From: Bacteroidota bacterium
Lineage (GTDB): Bacteria > Bacteroidota > Bacteroidia > Flavobacteriales > Flavobacteriaceae
NCBI GenBank assembly: GCA_024278565.1
Contig: JAJRSY010000167.1
Location: 1 to 22,926, forward strand
Length of the DNA: 22,926 nucleotides
Direction of reading: 5' to 3'
The notes under the pieces are model-generated. The model was given only the letters and a program-made list of their open reading frames with translations, made no database searches and was not told the origin of the DNA. This document shows, one piece after another, positions 6,336-13,765 of this stretch; position 1 is the stretch's first letter; the number at the start of each line of letters is the position of its first letter. Position numbers and translations under genes: made by a program.

Positions 6336-6716
6336 AACGATTTCCCCGATCTGGCCCGCAAGGCGTTGCCGATGCGAAAACGATTTCCCGATCTGACCTG
6401 CAAGGCGTTGCCGACGCAAAAACGATTTCCCCGATCTGACCTGCAAGGCGTTGCCGACGCAAAAACGATTTCCCCGATCTGACCTGCAAGGCGTTGCCGA
6501 CGCGAAAACGATTTCCCGATCTGACCTGCAAGGCGTTGCCGATGCGAAAACGATTTCCCCGATCTGACCTGCAAGGCGTTGCCGATGCAAAAACGATTTC
6601 CCCGATCTGGTCCGCAAGGCGTTGCCGACGCGAAAACGATTTCCCCGATCTGACCTGCAAGGCGTTGCCGACGCAAAAACGATTTCCCCGATCTGACCTG
6701 CAAGGCGTTGCCGACG
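6336..6716 (+). repeat. Nine-copy 43-bp tandem repeat array
   Basis: Copies start at 6336, 6379, 6421, 6464, 6507, 6549, 6592, 6635 and 6678. Units are 43 bp, or 42 bp where one C of the CCCC run is lost (copies 2 and 5); the ninth ends at 6716. The unit reads AACGATTTCCCCGATCTG, then ACCTGC or a variant, then AAGGCGTTGCCGA and a short A-rich tail. Copies differ only at a few sites: ACCTGC is GCCCGC in copy 1 and GTCCGC in copy 7, and the GACGCA segment varies as GACGCG, GATGCG or GATGCA. GCGT-TGCCG-ACGC can form a small hairpin in the units with GACGC. Copies abut with no spacers, so this is not CRISPR. Long stop-free frames here are a by-product of the repeat. Confidence 0.95.
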
Positions 6717-6718
6717 TA

Positions 6719-6810
6719 GGAGGCCTCCTTGTAGGTCTAAAAGACAATTCCAACAACAACAATTCCAATTCATTCAGTATATACAATTCAGTATCGAAAA
6801 AGCACAATTC
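6719..6810 (+). promoter_or_regulatory. Leader region of the TonB receptor gene with palindrome and CAATTC cluster
   Basis: GGAGGCCTCC (6719-6728) is a perfect 10-bp palindrome directly after the 43-bp array. CAATTC then occurs five times (6745, 6760, 6766, 6784 and 6805), four of them as ACAATTC or CCAATTC. ATTCAGTAT occurs twice (6772-6780 and 6787-6795, approximately). TAAACTTG at 6813-6820 is one base from the -7 consensus. This could be the promoter and operator of the receptor gene; assignment is by position only. Confidence 0.35.
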
Positions 6811-6875
6811 GGTAAACTTGTTTGTGAGGACTGCTCGTAATGACTCAAGTTTGTACTATCAAAAAACGAACAATC

Positions 6876-9038
6876 ATGATAAGACAATTTACATTCCCTA
6901 TCATATTTTTATATACGCCCTTGGTTTTTGGGCAGACCACCATTTCAGGTACGGTAACCGATAACAAAAGCCTTCCTGTTATAGGTGCCAATGTTTATTT
7001 GGAAGGCACCTACGATGGTACCTCTTCCGACGAAAACGGAAAATTCTCTTTTGAAACCTCAGAAACGGCTACCCAAAACCTCATTGTCTCAATGATTTCA
7101 TTTGACACGTATATGCAGACAGGTGATGTGTCGTATTTAAAAGATTTGAAAATAGTGCTTCGGGAGGCCATCAACCAATTGAACGGGGTGACTCTTACCG
7201 CTGGTACTTTTGAGGCAGGTGACAATTCCAAGGTATCGGTATTGAAACCTTTGGATATTGTCACCACGGCAGGGGCGGCCGGCGATTTTGTTGCAGCACT
7301 ACAAACTTTGCCGGGTACGACGACCGTTAACGAAGATGGCAGGCTGTTCGTTAGGGGCGGGGAGGCAGGGGAGACCCAGGTATTTATTGATGACCTACGG
7401 GTATTTCAGCCTTTTAATGCCACTGCGAACAATATTCCCACAAGGGGCAGGTTCTCACCTTTTCTATTTAAGGGAATCACATTCAGTACGGGCGGGTACT
7501 CGGCAGAGTACGGTCAGGCCCTGTCAAGTATTTTGTTGTTGAACACCACCGATGTGCCCGATCAAGAGAAAACCGATATCTCTATCATGTCAGTTGGTGG
7601 GGGAGTTGGGCATACCGAGATTTGGGGTGATGAATCATTGAGTTTGAACACTTCATATATTAATCTGGCTCCGTACCAATATTTGGTTCCTGCCGATCAA
7701 GGTGCTCGTTGGAACAAGCCCTATGAGTCCATCTCGGGTGAGGCCGTTTTTAGAAGTAAAAAAGAAAAGAGCCTGTTCAAGTTCTATACCGGCTTTAACC
7801 ATGCGAATTTTGATATAGAGCAAGAGGATATCAATTTCACCGACTTCATCCGTTTTGGTCTGAAGAACAACAATCTGTATGTGAATTCATCTTACAAACG
7901 GTTTTTGGAAAACGAATGGACACTTACGGCCGGTGCAAGTATTTCTTCCGATAAAAATAATATTGAATCTCTTGCAAATACCATAGATGCCAAGGAAATC
8001 GCATCTCATTTAAAACTGAAATTAAAGAAGAATTTCAGCAGCAGGTTTCAACTCAATTTCGGTGCGGAACATTTTATTACGGACTATTCGGAGGCCTTCA
8101 AAACAGCGGATGGACTCACCTTTGATTCCGGTTATAAAGACAATCTAACGGCGGCCTTTGCCGAGACCGATATCTTTTTCAGCAATAGTTTTGCCATGAA
8201 ATTGGGGGCTAGGGCCGAATATTCGCAAGTGTTGGAGGATTTTACCATTTCCCCTAGGGTCTCAGTAGCGTACAAGAGCAGTACGAACGGACAATTTTCA
8301 CTGGCCTACGGTGATTTTCATCAAAACCCGTTGACCGAGTACTTGAAATACGATCAGGATTTGGCCACCGAAAAAACCTCGCACTATATTTTGAACTATC
8401 AGTATTCGAACGATGGAAAAACATTTAGGGCGGAAGCCTATTATAAAGATTATGATAAGCTGACGAAGTACAACACCCGCTTGCCCCAATTTGATTCAGA
8501 GTTCAATAATTTGGGAAGTGGGTATGCGTCAGGTCTTGATATTTTCTGGCGGGACAACAAGAACATAAAAAACCTCGATTACTGGATCTCCTATTCTTAT
8601 TTGGACACCGAACGTGACTATCGCAACTTTAGGGAAAGGGCAACCCCGAATTTCGCACCAAAACATAACTTTTCGTTGGTGACCAAATATTGGGTAGAAA
8701 AATGGCGCTCACAAGTGGGTATGTCGTACAACTACGGTTCTGGTAGGCCTTACGATAACCCGAACACAACTGATTTTATGGCAGGGAGAACCAAGGCGTT
8801 CAATAATATAAGTGTAAATTGGGCGTATTTGATCTCTCAGCAAAAAATCCTGTATTTCTCGGTAAGCAATGTGACCGGGTTCAATAACATAAGTGGGTAT
8901 CAATATGCCAATGCCCCAAATGCCAATGGCGTTTTTGACCGTCGTGCCATTCGGCTTACCGTTGACACTTTCTTTTTTGTAGGTTTCTTTTGGACGATCA
9001 GTGCCGATAAAAGTAACAATCAGTTAGATAATTTGTAA
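6876..9038 (+). CDS. TonB-dependent outer-membrane receptor
   Basis: A 720-residue outer-membrane receptor for TonB-driven uptake; substrate unknown. I chose ATG 6876 because it gives a good signal peptide (MIRQFTFPIIFLYTPLVFGQ); the frame is open to 6840 but those 12 residues are not signal-like. Domains: a carboxypeptidase-D regulatory-like domain at about residues 22-97 (ISGTVTD, DENGKFSF, LKIVLREA), typical of Bacteroidota receptors; a plug at about 120-235 (GAAGDFVAALQTLPGT, LFVRGGEAGETQVFIDD, STGGYSAEYGQALSS); and a beta-barrel to the end. The last strand TFFFVGFFWTI is followed by SADKSNNQLDNL. No SusD gene is adjacent, so this is not a typical polysaccharide locus. A repeat array sits just upstream. 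Confidence 0.9.
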   Translation: MIRQFTFPIIFLYTPLVFGQTTISGTVTDNKSLPVIGANVYLEGTYDGTSSDENGKFSFETSETATQNLIVSMISFDTYMQTGDVSYLKDLKIVLREAINQLNGVTLTAGTFEAGDNSKVSVLKPLDIVTTAGAAGDFVAALQTLPGTTTVNEDGRLFVRGGEAGETQVFIDDLRVFQPFNATANNIPTRGRFSPFLFKGITFSTGGYSAEYGQALSSILLLNTTDVPDQEKTDISIMSVGGGVGHTEIWGDESLSLNTSYINLAPYQYLVPADQGARWNKPYESISGEAVFRSKKEKSLFKFYTGFNHANFDIEQEDINFTDFIRFGLKNNNLYVNSSYKRFLENEWTLTAGASISSDKNNIESLANTIDAKEIASHLKLKLKKNFSSRFQLNFGAEHFITDYSEAFKTADGLTFDSGYKDNLTAAFAETDIFFSNSFAMKLGARAEYSQVLEDFTISPRVSVAYKSSTNGQFSLAYGDFHQNPLTEYLKYDQDLATEKTSHYILNYQYSNDGKTFRAEAYYKDYDKLTKYNTRLPQFDSEFNNLGSGYASGLDIFWRDNKNIKNLDYWISYSYLDTERDYRNFRERATPNFAPKHNFSLVTKYWVEKWRSQVGMSYNYGSGRPYDNPNTTDFMAGRTKAFNNISVNWAYLISQQKILYFSVSNVTGFNNISGYQYANAPNANGVFDRRAIRLTVDTFFFVGFFWTISADKSNNQLDNL

Positions 9039-9199
9039 TCAACCGGCCGTATTTGGTCATTGTTCGGGTAGGTCCGAATTAAGTAATCCCCATGATTTAT
9101 TTTGGCAATCCGTGAGTGTAAACATATACAATAGCCATTAGACACTAAAAAACTTGTTCATATAATTGATTTTGACTAACTTAAACTGCTTAAAGACAA
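9039..9199. other. Spacer between TonB receptor gene and MITE-like element
   Basis: AT-rich DNA without a supported gene or clear terminator. Together with the element at 9200-9434 and the short stretch to 9521 it forms the 483-bp gap before the aldehyde dehydrogenase gene. Confidence 0.5.
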
Positions 9200-9434
9200 T
9201 TTCTTTTGGTTCTACCACTAATTTAGTGGAAGATTCAGATCAGTTTAAGATGAATGAATGTTAAAAATGCTTTAATGAGAGAATAGAACAGTTATAATTA
9301 TTTGCATATCAACACATTACATGTTTTTTTATTCAATCATTGATTCATTATATCATTTTCATGTTGTTTTTTAAGATTATTTATAACTAAAAATAGAATC
9401 TTACCCACACAAATAGTGGTAGAACCTTTCTTTT
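9200..9434. mobile_element. MITE-like element with 13-bp TIRs and 8-bp target duplication
   Basis: GGTTCTACCACTA (9208-9220) is perfectly inverted at 9414-9426, bounding a 219-bp AT-rich unit with no gene. Immediately outside, TTTCTTTT occurs as a perfect 8-bp direct repeat (9200-9207 and 9427-9434), as expected for target-site duplication. The direct repeat is low-complexity, so chance agreement is possible, but it abuts both TIRs exactly. The left end also holds the hairpin CCACTAA-T-TTAGTGG (9215-9229). The right end is under 100 bp from the aldehyde dehydrogenase start, so the element may have replaced or moved that promoter. Confidence 0.65.
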
Positions 9435-9521
9435 TTTACAAGGTGTCTCGATCTATTCTTAAAAGAAGAAATTTTCAATGCACGAATCAATTAAATAAAG
9501 TATAACTAAAACTCCAATATC

Positions 9522-11021
9522 ATGGGCTATTCAAAACCGAAATTCAAAGAAAAGTACGGAAACTTCATCAACGGAAAATTCGTTGATCCGATCAGTGGCG
9601 AGTATTTTGACAACACCTCACCAATTGACAATTCGCTGATCGCAAAATATGCACGTTCGCAAAAAGAAGATGTTGATAGTGCCGTTGCCGCGGCCAATGC
9701 CGCAAAAGATGCTTGGGGCAATACCTCGGTAACCGAGAGGGCCGCATTATTGAACAAAGTCGCTGATATTATCGAAGCAAATTTAGAAGAGTTCGCATTA
9801 GTGGAAACCTGCGATAACGGAAAACCGATACGGGAGACCTTAAATGCCGATATTCCCTTGGCGGTTGATCATTGGCGTTATTTTGCAGCGGTCATACGGG
9901 CAGAGGAAGGCTCGGCGACCGAGTTGGATGCGAATACACTTTCAATGAACATCAAGGAGCCCCTTGGTGTGATCGGGCAGATCATTCCGTGGAATTTTCC
10001 TTTGTTGATGTTGTCTTGGAAGCTTCCCCCAGCACTGGCCGCCGGTAATTGCGTGGTTTTGAAACCAGCGGAACAAACCCCATCCACAGCGACCTTGCTT
10101 ATGGAAAAAATTGCTGATGTATTTCCCCCGGGAGTCGTAAATATCATTCATGGGTTTGGTCCCGAAGCGGGCAAACCCTTGGCATCGCACTCAGGTGTTG
10201 ATAAAGTCGCTTTCACGGGCGAAACCACTACGGGACAATTGATCATGCAGTATGCCTCTAAAAACCTTAATCCGGTCACCATGGAGTTGGGGGGCAAATC
10301 ACCGAATATTTTCTTTAATTCCGTAATGGACGAGGACGATGCGTTTCTGGACAAGGCGATCGAAGGTGCCGTTTTATTTGCGTTCAACCAAGGGGAGGTA
10401 TGTACCTGTCCGTCGCGCTTATTGGTACAAGAAGATATTTATGACGCCTTTCTCGAAAAAGTAATCGCAAGAACAGAGGCTGCGGTCCAGGCCGATCCGT
10501 ACGATGTGAACACTATGGTAGGTGCACAGGCATCAAATGACCAATACGAAAAAATTCTTTCCTATATAAAGATAGGAAAAGAAGAAGGGGCAAAAGTATT
10601 GACCGGTGGCGAAGCCTGTAAATTGGATGGCGATCTGGCGAACGGGTTCTACATTCAACCAACTATTTTGGAAGGGCATAACAAAATGCGGGTTTTTCAA
10701 GAAGAGATTTTTGGCCCCGTACTTTCAGTTTGTAAATTCAAGGACGAGGCCGAAGCACTGGAAATCGCCAATGACACCCTCTACGGCTTAGGGGCAGGTG
10801 TATGGACGAGGGATGCCCATCAGCTGTACCAGATTCCGAGAGCCATAAAAGCAGGTAGGGTATGGGTAAACTGTTACCATGCATACCCGGCCCACGCACC
10901 GTTCGGAGGGTATAAAAAATCAGGATTCGGGCGCGAGAACCATTTGATGATGATGAACCATTACCGTCAGAACAAAAACATGTTGATCTCTTATGATAAG
11001 AACGAACTAGGTTTTTTTTAG
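9522..11021 (+). CDS. NAD(P)-dependent aldehyde dehydrogenase, AldB / acetaldehyde dehydrogenase type
   Basis: A 499-residue aldehyde dehydrogenase oxidising aldehydes to acids in the cytosol. Similarity to E. coli AldB is high over the whole length, for example FNQGEVCTCPSR, NMVGAQ-like QVSN region, NCYHAYPAHAPFGGYKKSG and NKMRVFQEEIFGPVLSV. Catalytic residues in family register: C294 (first Cys of GEVCTC), E255 (MELGGK), N158 (PWNFP) and K181 (LKPAEQ) for cofactor binding. Expected role is removal of acetaldehyde or short aliphatic aldehydes, often linked to alcohol or stress metabolism. It is followed by a terminator and then a DUF779 gene, the usual companion of this dehydrogenase subgroup. 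Exact substrate cannot be read from sequence. Confidence 0.9.
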   Translation: MGYSKPKFKEKYGNFINGKFVDPISGEYFDNTSPIDNSLIAKYARSQKEDVDSAVAAANAAKDAWGNTSVTERAALLNKVADIIEANLEEFALVETCDNGKPIRETLNADIPLAVDHWRYFAAVIRAEEGSATELDANTLSMNIKEPLGVIGQIIPWNFPLLMLSWKLPPALAAGNCVVLKPAEQTPSTATLLMEKIADVFPPGVVNIIHGFGPEAGKPLASHSGVDKVAFTGETTTGQLIMQYASKNLNPVTMELGGKSPNIFFNSVMDEDDAFLDKAIEGAVLFAFNQGEVCTCPSRLLVQEDIYDAFLEKVIARTEAAVQADPYDVNTMVGAQASNDQYEKILSYIKIGKEEGAKVLTGGEACKLDGDLANGFYIQPTILEGHNKMRVFQEEIFGPVLSVCKFKDEAEALEIANDTLYGLGAGVWTRDAHQLYQIPRAIKAGRVWVNCYHAYPAHAPFGGYKKSGFGRENHLMMMNHYRQNKNMLISYDKNELGFF

Positions 11022-11072
11022 AATCAGGTGGTAAAGGTAAATGAACTCAAGATGCGTTGAATATTTAGAACG

Positions 11073-11102
11073 GACCGGCTGAAAATTTCGGCCGGTCTTT
11101 TT
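11073..11102 (+). terminator. Rho-independent terminator after the aldehyde dehydrogenase gene
   Basis: GACCGGC (11073-11079), GCCGGTC (11091-11097), then TTTTT. The loop contains GAAA-a-TTTC, which can extend the stem. It is placed 50 bp after the stop. Confidence 0.85.
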
Positions 11103-11104
11103 AT

Positions 11105-11156
11105 GTTATACCCATGACACATGAAAAATTGGGTTTTCATGTGTCATGGGTATAAC
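11105..11156. repeat. Perfect 23-bp inverted repeat with 6-nt loop
   Basis: The arm 11105-11127 (begins GTTATACCCATGACAC) is exactly inverted at 11134-11156, with loop ATTGGG. A 23-bp perfect stem is much longer than needed for termination and starts 2 bp after the T-run of the aldehyde dehydrogenase terminator. It has A-rich sequence on its right. It may be a collapsed inverted-repeat element, a protein-binding site or a very stable RNA hairpin in front of the DUF779 gene. Confidence 0.85.
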
Positions 11157-11196
11157 AAAAAAGTGTAATAGGATGAAAGGCTGTAATAATTAATAC

Positions 11197-11559
11197 ATGG
11201 TACACGAAAGAGTAGCGATAACAGGGAAGGCGATTAAAGTTTTGGACGAACTGAAGGAAAAGCACGGAAATTTGATATTCCACCAAAGCGGTGGTTGCTG
11301 TGACGGTTCGGCCCCGATGGTGTTTGAAGAGGGTGATATGTACCTTGATGACAGTGATATTCTGCTCGGGCAATTAGAGGGGGTAAACTACTACATGAAC
11401 CAAGACCAATTTGAATATTGGAAACACACACATTTGACCATTGATGTCACCGAGGGGCGGGGTTCGAGCTTTTCGTTGGAAATACCCTTGAGTGTACGGT
11501 TCATCATTCAGTCAAGATTGTTGACCGATGAGGAGAATGTTTTTTTCAATGAACAGTGA
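11197..11559 (+). CDS. DUF779 domain protein
   Basis: A 120-residue protein of the DUF779 family. The signature HQSGGCCDGSAPMVFEEGDM (residues about 28-47) contains the paired cysteines and an acidic stretch typical of the family; the middle has DSDILLGQLEGV and FEYWKHTHLTIDV. No signal peptide or membrane segment is seen. DUF779 genes are regularly next to AldB/AcoD-type aldehyde dehydrogenases across bacteria, as here, which suggests a helper or metal/redox-related role, but no biochemical function is established. A terminator and a 23-bp hairpin separate it from the dehydrogenase gene, so transcription may be partly uncoupled. Confidence 0.88.
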   Translation: MVHERVAITGKAIKVLDELKEKHGNLIFHQSGGCCDGSAPMVFEEGDMYLDDSDILLGQLEGVNYYMNQDQFEYWKHTHLTIDVTEGRGSSFSLEIPLSVRFIIQSRLLTDEENVFFNEQ

Positions 11560-11667
11560 GTCTTTCTTATAAAAATAAATGCTTGAGAAAGGATTACTTT
11601 TATTCCCGTCAGTGGGTTTCATACCTCGATGCTTGCGTCGAAATAAAAAAATAAATCCCTATCAATG

Positions 11668-11709
11668 CCTCGTGGGATTGCCCCGAGGTAGTTTACTGTA
11701 CACAGTAAA
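11668..11709. repeat. Inverted repeats in gene-free DNA after DUF779
   Basis: CCTCG (11668-11672) and CGAGG (11684-11688) face each other, followed by TTTACTGT-AC-ACAGTAAA (11692-11709), an 8-bp stem with a 2-nt loop. The surrounding 11560-11777 has an open frame on the plus strand from 11579, but it shows no recognisable protein and its 3' part overlaps the broken lipoprotein gene on the other strand. Probably degraded repeat DNA. Confidence 0.35.
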
Positions 11710-11777
11710 AACACAAAAAATTTTAAAGGAATTCGGCAACGGTAAGAGTGTTAAGCAGATCAGTTGCGAACAGGGGG

Positions 11778-12672
11778 TTAATTCAGTTTATAAAACAACA
11801 AACGACTTTGTTTGTTCATTGGTAATAAGAGCAGGTTTTTCTCTTTTATATAAGCAATATCGCCTACACTTTGACCCACTTGAAGTATTTGTTGAGTAGT
11901 GCCATTATAATCTATATAAATGAATGTTTCCACTATTCCAATCCGAGATAATCATGCGATTTTTATCATAAGGCCTAATACCATCTAAATTACCAATAAT
12001 GGTGGATATAGAATCAATAGATTTTGTTTCCATATCTATGCTAGACACACGACCACCATCTGGTTGACTTCCCCAAGAGGCTACATATATAATACCGTTT
12101 TGTATCAACAATCCATTAGGGTTGTCTAAAGCTACGTCAGCTAACCATAAGTTGAATTCACCTTCTTCGTTAAGTTTATATATTTTTGAAGTATGTGTAT
12201 CTGAGACAAAAACATTTCCTGCATTATCAATGGCCACATCATTTAAAAACTGAATACCGTCAAGGGTGTGTTTTTTGATTATTTTTCCAGTTACTAAATC
12301 AGCTTCTACCAGTTCTGTGACATCAGAAACGTAAAGTCTGTTTTTTGTAATGGCAATTCCTTTTGGGTCATTAAGCGCATCAATAAAATTTAGATTAATG
12401 AGTTTGCCATCTGTGTCTACTGTAGCAATAGAGCCATCACCATCTTCACTATTGCCAATTAGAGATGCATAAATAATATTATTTTTAGCATCATAAACTG
12501 CGGATTCACAATGTGTTAATCCTAAAGTTTCAGTAATAAAAGTGGCTGTTGGTGTTTTAGAATGGTCGGTTGTAGAATTACCTTCAGTTAAAGGTTTCTC
12601 AGTTGATTTGTTGTTTTTGCAGCTTGTTACAATACATAGTGCTGCAAATAAAGTGTAGAAGATGTGTTTCAT
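11778..12672 (-). pseudogene. SMP-30/gluconolactonase-like beta-propeller lipoprotein, frameshifted near its 3' end
   Basis: The main frame (stop at 11905) encodes 255 residues: lipoprotein signal with lipobox TSC (Cys18), then propeller-like repeats such as AVYDAKNNIIYASLIGN, LNDPKGIAITKNRLYVSDV, LNDVAIDNAGNVFVSDT and DNPNGLLIQNGIIYVASWG. It stops abruptly after SDWNSGNIHLYRL. Shifting by one base at the AAA of 11918-11920 gives YIDYNGTTQQILQVG, then DIAYIKEKNLLLLPMN and FYKLN, ending at a TAA at 11778-11780. That tail is what the family normally has, making about 298 residues. So one extra base has broken the gene, or the base is a sequencing error. The truncated product lacks the last propeller blade. 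Function of intact relatives: periplasmic, possibly lactonase-like, not proven. Confidence 0.8.
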
Positions 12673-12771
12673 AATAGTTCTTTTTATTCCAGAATATTAA
12701 TAGTTGTTCATATGTGTGGAAACGGTTTATGGTCGAGTAGGTAAAGGGAGTTTCACCCTAAACCTCTCACA

Positions 12772-12805
12772 GAACCGTGCTTGAAAGTCTCCCCTCACAC
12801 GGCTC
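12772..12805 (-). ncRNA. Group II intron domain V
   Basis: A 34-nt domain V on the minus strand. It pairs GAGCCGTG with CACGGTTC, has a 2-nt AG bulge, a second 6-bp stem (TGAGGG with CTTTCA, including G-T pairs) and a GAGA tetraloop. The catalytic AGC triad is present at positions 2-4. Size and all expected elements fit an intact, catalytically competent domain V, although the rest of the intron is missing. Confidence 0.88.
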
Positions 12806-12818
12806 TTATAATACAAAT

Positions 12819-13241
12819 CTAAGCAATTGCCTTTATAAAAGAACATCTCCAATGATGAAACAAATACGGAAACTGTTCCCGTATACGCTTTAACCGTTTA
12901 AAGGCTTTTCTAATACTGGTTTTGTAACGCTTATACCTTTTCCTTGCCCAGCGTATTAAACGAAAACTTAATAGCCGAAAAACTTTTGTCAGTTCGTAAG
13001 CTCTAAATTTACCATAGCAATTAACCCAGCCCCGTATCATTGGATTAAGATATTGGGCAACACCTACGATGCTTTTAAAACTTAGTTTCTCAACTTTTAA
13101 TTCTCCTAACTTGTCCGCTATTCGTTTTCTTGAACCTATACTTATTGCACAATCAAAATCTAGAAAAAGACTTTTGCTTTTCTTTGGTCTTGTGGTTCGA
13201 GGTTGAAAGGAATATCCTGAAAAATCAAATTTATTTTCAAG
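12819..13241 (-). pseudogene. Group II intron-encoded protein, C-terminal maturase fragment
   Basis: An open frame of 140 codons without its own start begins just after an in-frame TAA at 13242-13244. It reads NKFDFSGYSFQPR (the end of the reverse transcriptase/X-domain junction), then VGVAQYLNPMIRGWVNCYG, RLIRWARKRYKR and FPYLFHHW, the GIIM maturase signature of LtrA-like proteins. The reverse transcriptase palm with YADD is missing. No start codon or expression signal is expected; the fragment is non-functional. Confidence 0.88.
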
Positions 13242-13310
13242 TTAAGGGTTAAAACCCTGCAATTCCATTGCAGCTACCTTAGTTTCTATGGATGTCTTTA
13301 GTTTTGTTGG

Positions 13311-13765
13311 ATGTCGAACTACCGAAAGAACTCACATTCCATAACCAGTATAAGTTGTCATATCGTATGGGCGACAAAATACCGTTACGATGTTTTGAAA
13401 GGAGATGTCCAGCATAGGTGTCGTGATTTGTTGATACAGGTATGTAATTCGGAAAATGTTCGTATTCCAAAGGGGGTAGTAAGTAAAGGCCACGTGCATA
13501 TGCATTTGGAATACCCTCCTTCTTTGAGCGTAAGTGTTTTGGTGAAGAAATTGAAAGGACGTTCTTCACGACTTCTTCAAAAGGAGTTTCCCTCGTTGCG
13601 CAAGAAATATTGGGGCAGACACTCCTGCCAGACGGCAGGCTAGTTTGGGCCGTGGGTTATGGCGCATGGAGTACTGGTAAGATAACCGATGGGATGGTTC
13701 AAGAATATCTCGAACATCACAAGGATAAGCTCAATTCGGAAAAAGGCAACTGGATATTAGAATAA
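13311..13765 (+). pseudogene. IS200-type Y1 transposase TnpA, disrupted by a palindrome insertion
   Basis: The frame from ATG 13311 gives SCHIVWATKYRYDVL, the HUH motif HVHMH and LKGRSSRLLQKEFPSLRKKYWGRH, all typical of IS200 TnpA. It then enters the inserted palindrome, reads SCQTAG and stops at 13641-13643. In another frame directly after the insert, WAVGYGAWSTGKITDGMVQEYLEHHK continues to a TAA at 13763-13765, which is the normal C-terminus. The catalytic tyrosine is expected in QEYLEHH, so the truncated protein lacks it. The original frame would have been GRH, one residue, then WAVGYG. Confidence 0.88.
13624..13639 (+). repeat. GC-rich palindrome inserted in IS200 tnpA (frame-breaking)
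   Basis: CCTGCC (13624-13629), AGAC, GGCAGG (13634-13639), followed by CTAG. Inserted between the codons for GRH and WAVGYG of the transposase, shifting the frame. Confidence 0.85.

Larger units (their letters stand above)
12730..13241 (-). mobile_element. Group II intron remnant, 3' part only
   Basis: Reading on the minus strand: C-terminal maturase coding (13241-12819), then domain V (12805-12772), then a domain VI-like hairpin ending in CCTACTCGACC next to AT (about 12729). The 3' end is therefore close to 12729. The 5' ribozyme domains and the reverse transcriptase portion are absent; the homology stops at 13241, 4 bp before the hairpins of an IS200 element. It lies 57 bp upstream of the broken lipoprotein gene, in the same direction. 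Confidence 0.85.

Noticed and set aside
6336..6716. CRISPR array
   Set aside because: Units abut each other with no unique spacers and no cas genes are nearby.
6296..6964. Long open frames over the 43-bp array on both strands (135-166 residues)
   Set aside because: They consist of the tandem repeat read in several frames; none has a recognisable protein, and all three minus frames are open for the same trivial reason.
7258..7542. Second frame inside the TonB receptor gene
   Set aside because: It overlaps well-conserved plug-domain coding and has no protein features of its own.
11579..11899. Plus-strand open frame of 106 residues
   Set aside because: No recognisable domain; its 3' third lies over the frameshifted end of the lipoprotein gene on the minus strand, and the rest holds inverted repeats.
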